Shown: positions 33,545 to 41,894 of the stretch, piece after piece
How the letters are laid out: each line of letters begins with the position of its first letter
Numbering within the stretch: position 1 is the first letter of the stretch
DNA from: Kribbella aluminosa
GTDB taxonomy: Bacteria; Actinomycetota; Actinomycetes; Propionibacteriales; Kribbellaceae
NCBI RefSeq assembly: GCF_017876295.1
Contig: NZ_JAGINT010000002.1
Span: 4,092,001 to 4,156,000 of the forward strand
Direction of reading: 5' to 3'
DNA length: 64,000 nt
Program-made: the position numbers and the translations under genes
The notes under the pieces: model-generated
What the model saw: only the letters and a program-made list of their open reading frames with translations
Told to the model about the DNA's origin: nothing
The model's database searches: none

Positions 33545-34491
33545 ACGGCGACCTCGAGTCGCCAGACCTCCATCACCAGCACGGCCTGCATCCCGACCGA
33601 CAGGTACACGCCGAGCGCCGGCGTCGGGTTGTTGGTGTCGACGTGCAGGATCGTCCCGGCCCGCCCGTTCGCGGCATCCACCGCGAACTGGTCCCGCAGC
33701 AGGAACTTCGCGAGCCCCCTCCCACGAGCCTTCTCGAGTACGGCGAGCCGCCCGACGTACCCGCAGTCCTCGTCCTCGACGAACTGGTCGTTCGCGGCCA
33801 GCATCGCGACCGCCTCGCCGTCCACCTCGAGCAACGTCAGCTGCGACCAGTCGAACGCCGAGTGGTTCTCCTGCGACGCCTGCCACTCCTCGAACGACCG
33901 CGGCGTGAACCCGAACTGCCCGTCGAAGGCCGCATTCAGTACGCCGTGCGCAGCCCGCCGACTCGCCTCGTCGGGCGTACCCCGGCGCACCGTCACCCCG
34001 GCCGGCACCTCCGGCGCAGCAACCGGACCGTCGTGGACGATCCGCATCCGATGGAAGACCGTCCCGCGCGCGTAGCCGTACCCCGCCAGCCGGTCGCGGC
34101 GCGCGGTGTCGGCCTGGTACGCGACCGCGTCGAGCTGTACGACGCTCTGCCCGTACTCGCGCCCGAGCTCCCGCGCCCGCTCCTCGACCCGGTCGAGCAG
34201 CCACCGCTCGAGTGCCAGGTCGTCGGCGACCACGTCCTGGTCGAGCTGCCGGCGATCGCCCTTGCCCGCGACCCAGCCGAAGCCGGCCGGCCGGTCGCCC
34301 TCGAAGACCAGCCAGCCGTCGCGGGCGGGGTCGAACGACTCGTCGGTGAGGCCGTCCACCGCGTCGTCGAGCGTCCAGTCCGCGAACCCGATCACCGAGG
34401 TGTTGTAGGCGGACACCAGCTCGAGGATCGTCCGCGCGTCCTCCGTCGTTGGCGGGCGGACGGTGTACTTCTCAGGCAGTACGGCGGTCAT
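33541..34491 (-). CDS. GNAT acetyltransferase (tandem copy 1)
   Basis: A two-domain GNAT of 316 residues, the same length as its downstream paralogue. GYVGRLAVLEKARGRGLAKFLL and ILHVDTNNPTPALGVYLSVGM are nearly identical to the neighbour's motifs. The ATG at 34491 (MTAVLPEKYTVRPP) is used. Upstream in-frame ATGs at 34527 and 34560 are possible, but the latter runs into the preceding gene's end. The pair arose by tandem duplication and is translationally coupled. Confidence 0.87.
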   Translation of the reverse strand: MTAVLPEKYTVRPPTTEDARTILELVSAYNTSVIGFADWTLDDAVDGLTDESFDPARDGWLVFEGDRPAGFGWVAGKGDRRQLDQDVVADDLALERWLLDRVEERARELGREYGQSVVQLDAVAYQADTARRDRLAGYGYARGTVFHRMRIVHDGPVAAPEVPAGVTVRRGTPDEASRRAAHGVLNAAFDGQFGFTPRSFEEWQASQENHSAFDWSQLTLLEVDGEAVAMLAANDQFVEDEDCGYVGRLAVLEKARGRGLAKFLLRDQFAVDAANGRAGTILHVDTNNPTPALGVYLSVGMQAVLVMEVWRLEVAV

Positions 34492-34541
34492 CCGCCCATC
34501 GTGGTGAACGACCGCCGTACTGTCCATGTGATTAACGGCGA

Positions 34542-36107
34542 TCAACAGGCCTTGTCCCACTCCGATTCACACGTCGTCGGCGCGGTCCGCACACTGGCGA
34601 CGGCGGCCGGTGGTGACTGGTCGGACCACGAGGCGAGCGTGACGCCGACCGCGTCCTCGATCGAGCGCGGGCTGACCAGGTAGTTGTTGCTGATCATCGA
34701 GAACACCAGCTTCCGGCCGTCCTTGTCGGTGACGTATCCGGACAGCGACGTCACCCCGGTGAGCGAGCCGGTCTTGCCGTGCAGGTTGTTGGCGGCCGGC
34801 GTGTTCTGCATCCGGCTGCGCAGCGTGCCGCCGACGAACCGGTTCGGGTTGCCCGCGATCGGCAGCGCGTCGTACCACTGCTTCCACCACGACTCCTTCT
34901 GCGCACCGATCAGTACGTCGGTGATCGAGTCGGCCGTGACATTGACCTTCCGGGACAGGCCGGAGCCGTCCGACAGCCGGATCCGGCTGGTGTCGACGCC
35001 GAGCGTCTTCGCGTACTTCGTCACCACGTCGAGGCCGGCCGGCCAGCTGCCGTCGGCTTCCGCGACCGCGCCCATCGTCTTGACGAGCGTCTCGGCGTGC
35101 ATGTTGTTGGAGAGCTTGAGGAACGGCGTGAGCAGTTCGCCGACCGTCATCGACTCGTCCCGGGCCAGCCGGCCGGCGCCGGCCGGGGTCGCAGCGTTCT
35201 TGATCCTGCCGGCGACCGTGATGCCCTGCGCGGCGAGCGCCCGCCGGAACACGTCGCCGGCATACAGCTCAGGCTCCCAGACGGTCACCCAGTCCTGCTC
35301 GACCGCGGACCCGAGCGGCATCGAGCCGGTGATCCGGACGACGTTCGTGCCGTGGTCGCGGTCGACGCTGATCGTGTTCGCGGAGCCGGCCGCGCCGGTG
35401 GTCGCGGTGTTGACCAGCTTGAGTACGCCGTTCGCCGGTACCAGGTCGAGCTTCACCGGAGCGCCCGCGGCGGCACCGGGACGGCTCTCGACGATCGCCG
35501 TACCGGAGTCGTAGTCGGTGTTCGGCGCCAGCGTCAGCGCGGAGATCTGCGCGTTGTAGTAGTACGGCTCGTCGTCCCAGGCCCAGCTGTCGCCGAGGCG
35601 GACGTGGTCGAAGTACGTGTCGTCCGCGACCAGGTCGCCGAAGACCCGCCGGACGCCGGCTGCCTTGAGCTGTTTCGCCAGGCCGACGTAGTCCGACTCG
35701 AGCGCGGTCGGGTCGCCGTACCCCTTGAGGTAGAGGTCACCGAGCAGCAGGCCACCGCGGACGGGTGCGGTGGCGAGGACGTCGGTGTGGAAGCGGTACG
35801 ACGGGCCGAGCGTGTGCATCGCGGCCGTCGAGGTGAACAGCTTGGTGTTCGACGCGGGCAGCAACCGCTCGGCGCCGTTCTTGTCGTACAGCGTCTCGCC
35901 GGTGGTCGCGTCCCGCACCACGAGCGCGACCTGCGAACCGTCGTACCGGCTGTCGTTCAGCAGCCCGTCGAGCCGCTGCTGCAGAGGCGTCGCTTGTACG
36001 GCGGTCGGCGCCGCGGCGGACTGACCGACAAAGCCGCCGGTGACGGCGGCGACCGCGGCCACGGCGGCCACCATCCCGCGCCCCGACATTCTCGGTAAAA
36101 GACTCAC
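34542..36107 (-). CDS. dacB: D-alanyl-D-alanine carboxypeptidase/endopeptidase (PBP4, S13)
   Basis: A secreted penicillin-binding protein of 521 residues. The export signal is MSGRGMVAAVAAVAAVTGGFVGQSAAA. The catalytic S-x-x-K is PASNTKLF, S-x-N is KLSNNM, and K-T-G is HGKTGSLTG. The long insert between SxxK and SxN is typical of class C PBP4. It trims peptidoglycan stem peptides and can cut cross-links. It is divergent from GH43 and codirectional with the GNAT pair downstream. Confidence 0.95.
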   Translation of the reverse strand: MSLLPRMSGRGMVAAVAAVAAVTGGFVGQSAAAPTAVQATPLQQRLDGLLNDSRYDGSQVALVVRDATTGETLYDKNGAERLLPASNTKLFTSTAAMHTLGPSYRFHTDVLATAPVRGGLLLGDLYLKGYGDPTALESDYVGLAKQLKAAGVRRVFGDLVADDTYFDHVRLGDSWAWDDEPYYYNAQISALTLAPNTDYDSGTAIVESRPGAAAGAPVKLDLVPANGVLKLVNTATTGAAGSANTISVDRDHGTNVVRITGSMPLGSAVEQDWVTVWEPELYAGDVFRRALAAQGITVAGRIKNAATPAGAGRLARDESMTVGELLTPFLKLSNNMHAETLVKTMGAVAEADGSWPAGLDVVTKYAKTLGVDTSRIRLSDGSGLSRKVNVTADSITDVLIGAQKESWWKQWYDALPIAGNPNRFVGGTLRSRMQNTPAANNLHGKTGSLTGVTSLSGYVTDKDGRKLVFSMISNNYLVSPRSIEDAVGVTLASWSDQSPPAAVASVRTAPTTCESEWDKAC

Positions 36108-36270
36108 GAGACACTCCCTTGATCCAGGCGGAAATCAACTAGCGGGAGTCTCTACCCCGGGTTCGCCCGGGTCCAGGGATGGAAGAAAAAAGATGGAAGG
36201 GGGTGCCTCTCAGGTGAATCGATGTAAAAGTGGGGATCCACAGGTATCCGCCCCACCTGAGGAGTCAACC

Positions 36271-37569
36271 GTGAAACGACTTCTGGCGGCCGTGCTGGCC
36301 GTCTTCAGCATCTCGACCTTCCTCTCGCCGGCCGTTCACGCGGCGACTACCGCGGCCGTCTTCCCGAGCGAGATCATCGGCGAGAACTTCCCCGACCCGG
36401 ACGTCTTCGAGCAGAACGGCACCTGGTACGCGTACGCGACCAACGGCAGCCGCGGTACCGTCCCGGTCGCCACCGCGCCGAGCGCCAACGGCCCGTGGAC
36501 GATCCGCGGCGACGCGATGCCCGGCGGCCCGTCCAGCGCCTGGGCCCAGCCCGGCCGCACCTGGGCGCCGGACGTCTACCCGAACCCGGACGGCACCTAC
36601 ACGCTCACGTACACCGCCTGGCACAAGGCGTCCGGCAGGCAGTGCATCGGCGTCGCCACCGCCACCAGCCCGCTCGGCCCGTTCCAGCCGGTCGGTACGG
36701 CGCCGTTGATCTGTCCGCTCGACATCGGCGGCGCGATCGACCCGAACACGTTCGTCGCGAACGACGGCACCCGGTACCTGGTCTGGAAGAACGACGGCAA
36801 CGCGGTCAGCCAGCCGTCGACGCTCTGGCTCACCAAGACCGCGAACAACGGCCAGACCGTGGTCGGCGGCAACACCGCGATGCTGACGTCGAGCGGCATC
36901 ATCGAGGCGCCGGACCTGGTGCAGCGCGGCTCGCAGTACGTGCTCTACTTCTCCGGCGGCGGGTACAGCGACTGCAACTACCTGACCTCCTACGCAACGT
37001 CGAAGAGCCTCGGCGGTCCGTGGACCACGGCGTACCGGCCGCTGATGACGACCGCGACGTTCGACAGCCACGTCTGCGGGCCGGGTGGCGCGGACTTCGT
37101 CGGCGACAAGGTGTTCATGCACGGCTGGGTGAACGGCGGCCGGCACCTGTACGTCGCGGACGTCGGGTACGCGAACGACTACCCGGTGGTCCGCGGCAGC
37201 CGGGTCCGGACCGAAGCTGAGCGCGGGACGCTCAACCACTGCTGGGTCCGTTCGAACGCGGCCGGCGCGTCGGACGGCAAGGTGGTCGCGTACATCGACT
37301 ACGCGGACTCGTGGGTGGAGAACACGGTGTTCGCCCCGGTCGCCGGCAGCTACACGCTGTACGTCGGGTACGCCAACGGTTCGGCGTCGACCGCAAGCCA
37401 CGGTCTCGTTGTCAACGGCAACAACGCGGGCTCGGTCAGCTACCCGGTCACCGGATGGGACAACTGGCACGAGAGCGCGGTGCCGATCACGCTGAACGCC
37501 GGGTGGAACACGATCCGGCTGACCAAGGGCACGCTGTACACGGAGGTCGACTACCTCGAGGTGCAGTAG
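36271..37569 (+). CDS. Secreted GH43 family glycoside hydrolase with CBM
   Basis: A 432-residue secreted enzyme. Its signal peptide is MKRLLAAVLAVFSISTFLSPAVHA. The five-bladed propeller residues are visible: NFPDPDVFEQNGTWY (general base Asp), TWAPDVYPNPDGTY (pKa Asp) and GIIEAPDLV (general acid Glu). From about residue 305 a CBM6/35-like jelly roll follows (RTEAERGTLNHC ... TRLTKG-like TIRLTKGTLYTEVDYLEV). GH43 enzymes cut arabinose- or xylose-containing plant glycans. The GTG at 36271 has TGAGGAG 7 nt upstream. Confidence 0.9.
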   Translation: MKRLLAAVLAVFSISTFLSPAVHAATTAAVFPSEIIGENFPDPDVFEQNGTWYAYATNGSRGTVPVATAPSANGPWTIRGDAMPGGPSSAWAQPGRTWAPDVYPNPDGTYTLTYTAWHKASGRQCIGVATATSPLGPFQPVGTAPLICPLDIGGAIDPNTFVANDGTRYLVWKNDGNAVSQPSTLWLTKTANNGQTVVGGNTAMLTSSGIIEAPDLVQRGSQYVLYFSGGGYSDCNYLTSYATSKSLGGPWTTAYRPLMTTATFDSHVCGPGGADFVGDKVFMHGWVNGGRHLYVADVGYANDYPVVRGSRVRTEAERGTLNHCWVRSNAAGASDGKVVAYIDYADSWVENTVFAPVAGSYTLYVGYANGSASTASHGLVVNGNNAGSVSYPVTGWDNWHESAVPITLNAGWNTIRLTKGTLYTEVDYLEVQ

Positions 37570-37583
37570 AGCTGTCGTAGCGA

Positions 37584-37630
37584 CCCCGTAGTCTCGTACT
37601 GCACCGTGAATCTCAGCGGGCACTACGGGG
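37584..37630. repeat. Inverted repeat between GH43 and the phosphodiesterase gene
   Basis: CCCCGTAGT (37584-37592) and ACTACGGGG (37622-37630) form a perfect 9-bp stem with a 29-nt loop. It starts 15 bp after the GH43 stop and ends 9 bp before the next ATG, so it may end one transcript or cover the ribosome binding region of the next. Confidence 0.55.
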
Positions 37631-37639
37631 AAGCAGGCG

Positions 37640-39745
37640 ATGGCGAAACCACCAGAACAGGTGTCGAAGACCCGGCGACGACGTCCGGTATGGCTGGATC
37701 TCCGCCGTACCGGACGTGGCCTGGGAGCGATGCTGTACGGCGGGCTCGCGTCGCTGATCACGCTCACCCTCACGTTCTGGCTGCTGCCGCAGATCAGCAG
37801 CGACGGCCGGCTGCCGATCTTCCGGCTGGTCGTGCTGCTGGCGGTGTTCTCGGTGCTGATGCGCTGGATCCTGTCCGGGATCGCGATCCTGATCGGGTCG
37901 ATCGGCGTCCTGGTCGGCGGCCTGCTGTCGCAGTTCGCGGTCGTGTATCTCGGGATCACCGTCGACCCCGGCGTGGACCTGCACGGCGGGGTCGAGGCGC
38001 CGGTGCTGGTGTCGATCGTGATGTCGTCGATCAGCGCGTTCGTCGGCTGGGTCGCGTACGCCGGCAGCGACGACGCGTACGTCGCCGAGGTGATGCGGGT
38101 CGTGCACCGCCGCGCCCGGCGGATCCAGCCGGCGCCGAAGACCGGGATGCTGATCGTCCAGCTCGACGGCCTGTCCGCCCCGCTGCTGAACTGGATGGTG
38201 CTGGCCGGCAACCTGCCGAACCTCGGCGGCTGGATCCGGGACGGGAACCACTCGCTGCAGACCTGGCACACCGGCGTACCGGCGACCACGCCCGCGAGCC
38301 AGGCGGGCATCCTGCACGGCGGCTCGATGCACATCCCGGCGTTCCGGTGGTACGAGAAGGAGACCGGCCGGGTGATGGTCACCAACCGGGTCCGGGACGC
38401 GGCGGAGATCGAGAAGCGGATGTCGACCGGGCGCGGGCTGCTCGCCGACGGCGGCGTCAGTATCAGCAACAACTGGTCCGGCGACGCCGAGAAGTGCGAG
38501 CTGGTGTTCAGCCAGGCCGCCCTGCCGAACAGCCGCAGCCGGGGCTACATCCGGTTCTTCTCCAGCCCGCAGGGCGCCGCGCGCGGCCTGATCCTGTGCG
38601 TCGCGGAGGTGATCAAGGAGCTGCACCAGGCCCGCCGGCAGCGCGTCCGGCACCTGGTCCCGCGGGTGAAGCGCGGCGGCGGGTACATCTTCCTGCGCGC
38701 GATCACCAACGTCCTGCTCCGCGACCTGAACGTCTCGCTGATCACCGACGAGCTGGTCAAGGGCACGCCGGTGGTCTACTGCGACTTCGTCGACTACGAC
38801 GAGGTCGCGCACCACGCCGGACCGACCCGCGCCGAGTCGCTGCAGACCCTGGAGGGCCTGGACCGGGTGCTCGGTGCGCTGCAGCGGATCATCGACATCC
38901 TGCCGCACTCGTACGAGATCGTCGTACTGTCCGACCACGGCCAGAGCCAGGGCTCGACCTTCCTGCAGCGGTACGGCCGGACTCTCGCCGAGGTGGTCGA
39001 CGACCTCGTCGACACCACCAAGGAGCCGGTCGCGGCGGTCGGCAAGTCCGAGGGCTGGGGGCCGGTGAACGCGTTCCTGACCGAGCTGACGATGCGCCGC
39101 AGCGTCGCCGGATCGGTGACCCGGAAGGCGTTGCACGTGAAGGCCGGCGAGGTCGAGCTCGGCCCGAAGGACTGCGAGCCGCCGGTCGCCGCGGACGAGC
39201 AGATGGTCGTCACCGCGTCCGGCAACCTGGCGCTGATCTACCTCGCGACCACACCCGGCCGGGTGCCGCTGGAGGAGATCGAGCTGCTGCACCCGAAGCT
39301 GATCCCGGGGCTCGCGACGCATCCCGGCATCGGGTTCGTGGTGGTCGACTCGCTGGCCGAAGGCCCGGTCGCGATCGGCCGGGCGGGCGTCCGGGTACTG
39401 CGGACCGGGCGGGTCGAGGGGGCGGACCCGTTGACGCAGTTCGGCGAACTTGCTGCCGCCTCGATGCTCCGGCAGGCGGGGATGCCGCACAACGGGGACC
39501 TCGTCGTGGTCAGCCGGCTGGACGAGTACACCCATGAGGTGGCGGCGTTCGAGGAGCTCGTCGGATGCCACGGCGGGATCGGCGGCTGGCAGACCGAGGC
39601 GGTGCTGGTGCATCCGAGCCGCTGGGTGCTCACCGAGCCTCCCGTAGGCTCGGACGCGGTACATGAGGTGCTGATCGGCTGGCTGGAGAAGCTGGGGCAG
39701 CGCAAGGACCAGCGGGAACCGGTCGAGTCGAAAGTGAAGGCCTGA
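37640..39745 (+). CDS. Membrane-anchored alkaline-phosphatase-superfamily phosphodiesterase
   Basis: A 701-residue protein. Residues 28-140 hold about four hydrophobic segments resembling a phage-holin-like membrane block. The rest is an alkaline phosphatase/nucleotide pyrophosphatase fold: VQLDGLSAPLL (metal Asp), TTPASQAG (Thr nucleophile), DFVDYDEVAHHAGP and VVLSDHGQSQGS (zinc ligands). Similar actinobacterial proteins are of unknown substrate. Cell-envelope phosphodiesters are plausible. It is followed after 5 bp by the 11-bp tandem repeat. Confidence 0.87.
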   Translation: MAKPPEQVSKTRRRRPVWLDLRRTGRGLGAMLYGGLASLITLTLTFWLLPQISSDGRLPIFRLVVLLAVFSVLMRWILSGIAILIGSIGVLVGGLLSQFAVVYLGITVDPGVDLHGGVEAPVLVSIVMSSISAFVGWVAYAGSDDAYVAEVMRVVHRRARRIQPAPKTGMLIVQLDGLSAPLLNWMVLAGNLPNLGGWIRDGNHSLQTWHTGVPATTPASQAGILHGGSMHIPAFRWYEKETGRVMVTNRVRDAAEIEKRMSTGRGLLADGGVSISNNWSGDAEKCELVFSQAALPNSRSRGYIRFFSSPQGAARGLILCVAEVIKELHQARRQRVRHLVPRVKRGGGYIFLRAITNVLLRDLNVSLITDELVKGTPVVYCDFVDYDEVAHHAGPTRAESLQTLEGLDRVLGALQRIIDILPHSYEIVVLSDHGQSQGSTFLQRYGRTLAEVVDDLVDTTKEPVAAVGKSEGWGPVNAFLTELTMRRSVAGSVTRKALHVKAGEVELGPKDCEPPVAADEQMVVTASGNLALIYLATTPGRVPLEEIELLHPKLIPGLATHPGIGFVVVDSLAEGPVAIGRAGVRVLRTGRVEGADPLTQFGELAAASMLRQAGMPHNGDLVVVSRLDEYTHEVAAFEELVGCHGGIGGWQTEAVLVHPSRWVLTEPPVGSDAVHEVLIGWLEKLGQRKDQREPVESKVKA

Positions 39746-39750
39746 AGCGT

Positions 39751-39805
39751 GCGGGTGACATGCGAGTGACGTGCGAGTGACATGCGAGTGACATGCGAGT
39801 GACAT
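39751..39805 (+). repeat. Five tandem 11-bp repeats at an initiation site
   Basis: Units GCGGGTGACAT, GCGAGTGACGT and three copies of GCGAGTGACAT run without a break. The last unit covers the start codons of the MBL gene. Each later ATG (ATGCGAGTGAC) begins a frame. Reading from a non-final copy gives only M-R-V-T-C-E before a stop, so only the last copy yields the protein. Confidence 0.9.
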
Positions 39806-40557
39806 GGTGGGGCCATGCCACCACCACGATCGAGGCGGACGGCACGCGGCTTCTCACGGACCCGGTGCTGACCGCGCGGATCGCGCATCTGCGTCGCCGG
39901 CGCGGGCCGTCGCCGCTGCCCGCGGCGGGGGAGTGCGACGCGGTCCTGGTGTCGCACCTGCATGCCGATCACCTGCATCTGACGTCGTTTCCGTTCATCT
40001 CGCCGGACGCCGCGCTGGTGGTGCCGCGCGGTGCCGCGAAGCTGATCCACGCCGACGGCGGCCCGCTGTACTCGGACCGCTGCATCGAGGTTGCTCCCGG
40101 CAACCAGATCAAGATCGGGTCGCTGGAGATCAGCGTCGTCACGGCCCACCACGACGGCCGCCGGCTGCCCTGGTCGTCGTACGCCGCGCCCGCGGTCGGG
40201 TACCGGATCGACAGCTCGCCGAGTGTCTGGTTCGCCGGGGACACCGACCTGTACGACGGTCTCGCGGCCGAGGCCGGGCCGGTCGATCTCGCGCTGGTGC
40301 CGGTCGGCGGCTGGGGGCCGTCGCTGGGTCCGGGGCACCTGGACCCGGTCCGTGCCGCGGAGGCGGTGCGGCGGGTCGGTGCGACGACCGCGGTGCCGGT
40401 ACATTTCGGGACGTTCTGGCCGATCGGCCTCGACTGGGTCAAACCGGAGCTGTTCCTGCCACCGGGGGAGAGGTTCAAGACCGCGATGACCGACGTCGAC
40501 CCTGGAGTGAAGGTCGAGGTTCTGACGCCGGGCGGGTCACTCGAGGTTCCTGCATGA
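39793..40557 (+). CDS. MBL-fold metal-dependent hydrolase (UPF0173-like)
   Basis: A 254-residue metallo-beta-lactamase fold. MRVTWWGHATTTIEADGTRLLTDP is the typical start, and VSHLHADHLHL is the H-x-H-x-D-H metal motif. WFAGDTDLYDG and VPVHFGTF hold the further Asp and His ligands. The ATG at 39793 and the GTG at 39799 both lie in the last repeat unit. No clear ribosome binding site exists there. It overlaps the DedA gene by 4 bp. The substrate is unknown. Confidence 0.9.
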   Translation: MRVTWWGHATTTIEADGTRLLTDPVLTARIAHLRRRRGPSPLPAAGECDAVLVSHLHADHLHLTSFPFISPDAALVVPRGAAKLIHADGGPLYSDRCIEVAPGNQIKIGSLEISVVTAHHDGRRLPWSSYAAPAVGYRIDSSPSVWFAGDTDLYDGLAAEAGPVDLALVPVGGWGPSLGPGHLDPVRAAEAVRRVGATTAVPVHFGTFWPIGLDWVKPELFLPPGERFKTAMTDVDPGVKVEVLTPGGSLEVPA

Positions 40558-41135
40558 CCGGGGACGCCACATTCGACCTCTGGTACTTGTTCGCGCTGGC
40601 CGGGGCGGTGCTGATCGGGGCGGTGCTGCCGGTGCTGCCGACGGGTGCCGCGGTGTCCGCGGGCGCCGTACTGGCGTCGCACGGCCACCCGATCGGGCTG
40701 GTCGGCGTACTGATCGCAGGCGCGGCCGGGGCGTATGTGGGGGACCTGATCGTGTACGCCGGGTGCCGGTTCGGCGGTGAGCGGCTGGCGAAACGGATCG
40801 GGTGGTTGCGGGACAACGCGTCGCTCGACGCGCTCAAGGACCGCCTGGCCGAGCACGAGATCAGCGTGCTGCTCACCTCGCGGCTGATCCCGGGCGGCCG
40901 GGTTCCGGTGCTGCTCGCCGCGGGGCTCGCCGGGTACCGGTGGGAGCGGTTCGCGCTCGTCGACCTGGCCGCGTCGTCGTTGTGGTCGGCGGTCTACATG
41001 GCGATCGGTCTGCTCGGCTACGTGCTCTTCGACGAGCCGTGGCAGGGCGTGCTGGCGGCGATCGTGCTGGTGATCCTCACGACCGTCGCGAGCACGCTCA
41101 TCCAGCGCGCCCGGCGGCGGTCACAGACCGAATGA
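40554..41135 (+). CDS. DedA family membrane protein
   Basis: A 193-residue VTT/DedA protein with about five hydrophobic segments. The core motif appears as YVGDLIVYAGCRFGGERLAKR, then SRLIPGGRVPVLLAAGLAGYRWERF (the conserved R-x3-G-R arginines). DedA proteins support membrane integrity and lipid-carrier flipping. It is coupled to the MBL gene (ATGA) and overlaps the convergent TIGR03085 gene by 15 bp. Confidence 0.88.
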   Translation: MTGDATFDLWYLFALAGAVLIGAVLPVLPTGAAVSAGAVLASHGHPIGLVGVLIAGAAGAYVGDLIVYAGCRFGGERLAKRIGWLRDNASLDALKDRLAEHEISVLLTSRLIPGGRVPVLLAAGLAGYRWERFALVDLAASSLWSAVYMAIGLLGYVLFDEPWQGVLAAIVLVILTTVASTLIQRARRRSQTE

Positions 41136-41762
41136 CGCGTTGCGGAGGTGCTCCACAGCCTCCGCCTCACCGTCGAGCTGTACGTCGGCCACCGCCTGCC
41201 GCCCGCTGCAGAACAGTGTCAGCTCGGCGGGCTCACCGGTCACCGTGACCGAGCCGAGCGCGGTCGGCTGCTTCGCGACGATGCTCGTACCGTCGGGCCG
41301 CGCCAGCACCATGCCGGTCGGTGACTTGCGGGCCATCGACTTCGCCGCCAGCTTGATCCCCTTCCACAGGCCCTCCTGCTGATCGGCCGGCAGCGTGCGG
41401 ATCTCGTACGACGGCTGGGCGCGGCGGACGTCCTCGTGGTGGATGAAGTACTCCGCGGTGTTGATCTGGGCACCGAGCTTCGGGACCGCGAACAGCGACA
41501 CCCGCGGGGGCCCGTTCCGGACCTTGTCGACCACCTCGGGGAACCCGTATCTCTCCTTGGCCCGCTTCATCCGCCGCTCGGTGGTGTCCGCGAGCGCGGA
41601 GATCACCAGGCCCGGGCCGGCCATCGGGTCGGATTCGCGGACGTACAGATGGACCGCGAGGTCGTACGCGTCCCAGCCTTCGCAGAGCGTGGGTGCGGCT
41701 GGTCCGACCTGATCGAAGAGTTCACACAGAGCGAGTCGTTCTACCCGGCTGTAGTCGGTCAC
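41121..41762 (-). CDS. TIGR03085 family metal-binding (DinB/MDMPI-like) protein
   Basis: A 213-residue protein of the mycothiol-dependent maleylpyruvate isomerase-like/DinB fold, the TIGR03085 family. LCEGWDAYDLAVHLYVRES carries a metal-binding His. AEYFIHHEDVRRAQP carries the H-x3-D-type second motif. MDMPI relatives use mycothiol, and the actual reaction is unknown. The GTG at 41762 (VTDYSRVERLALCEL) is the only family-compatible start. It is divergent from the ABC exporter across an unusual purine hairpin. Confidence 0.85.
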   Translation of the reverse strand: MTDYSRVERLALCELFDQVGPAAPTLCEGWDAYDLAVHLYVRESDPMAGPGLVISALADTTERRMKRAKERYGFPEVVDKVRNGPPRVSLFAVPKLGAQINTAEYFIHHEDVRRAQPSYEIRTLPADQQEGLWKGIKLAAKSMARKSPTGMVLARPDGTSIVAKQPTALGSVTVTGEPAELTLFCSGRQAVADVQLDGEAEAVEHLRNASFGL

Positions 41763-41777
41763 ACATCCGATCCTATT

Positions 41778-41839
41778 CCTCACCTCGCTTCTTTCCTTCC
41801 CCTCTCTGATGGGAGGGGAAGGAAAGAAAAGAGGTGAGG
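41778..41839. repeat. Long homopurine/homopyrimidine inverted repeat
   Basis: The left arm (41778-41804, pyrimidine-rich: CCTCACCTC, 2 nt, TTCTTTCCTTCCCCTC) pairs with the right arm (41813-41839, GAGGGGAAGGAAAGAA, 2 nt, GAGGTGAGG). This gives 25 of 27 pairs with an 8-nt loop. It lies between two divergent genes, so it is not an ordinary terminator. Strand asymmetry of this kind can form a very stable hairpin or triplex. Confidence 0.9.
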
Positions 41840-41894
41840 AGGAAGCTCCGGGGAATGGCAGAATGTCAATCGTTGTCATGCCTGTGTCCCGTGT

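Noticed and set aside
37613..39805. A 730-codon minus-strand frame
   Set aside because: It is antisense to the phosphodiesterase gene and His/Arg/Asp-rich without any motif.
39751..39805. CRISPR-like array
   Set aside because: The units are 11 bp and contiguous without spacers, so this is a minisatellite.
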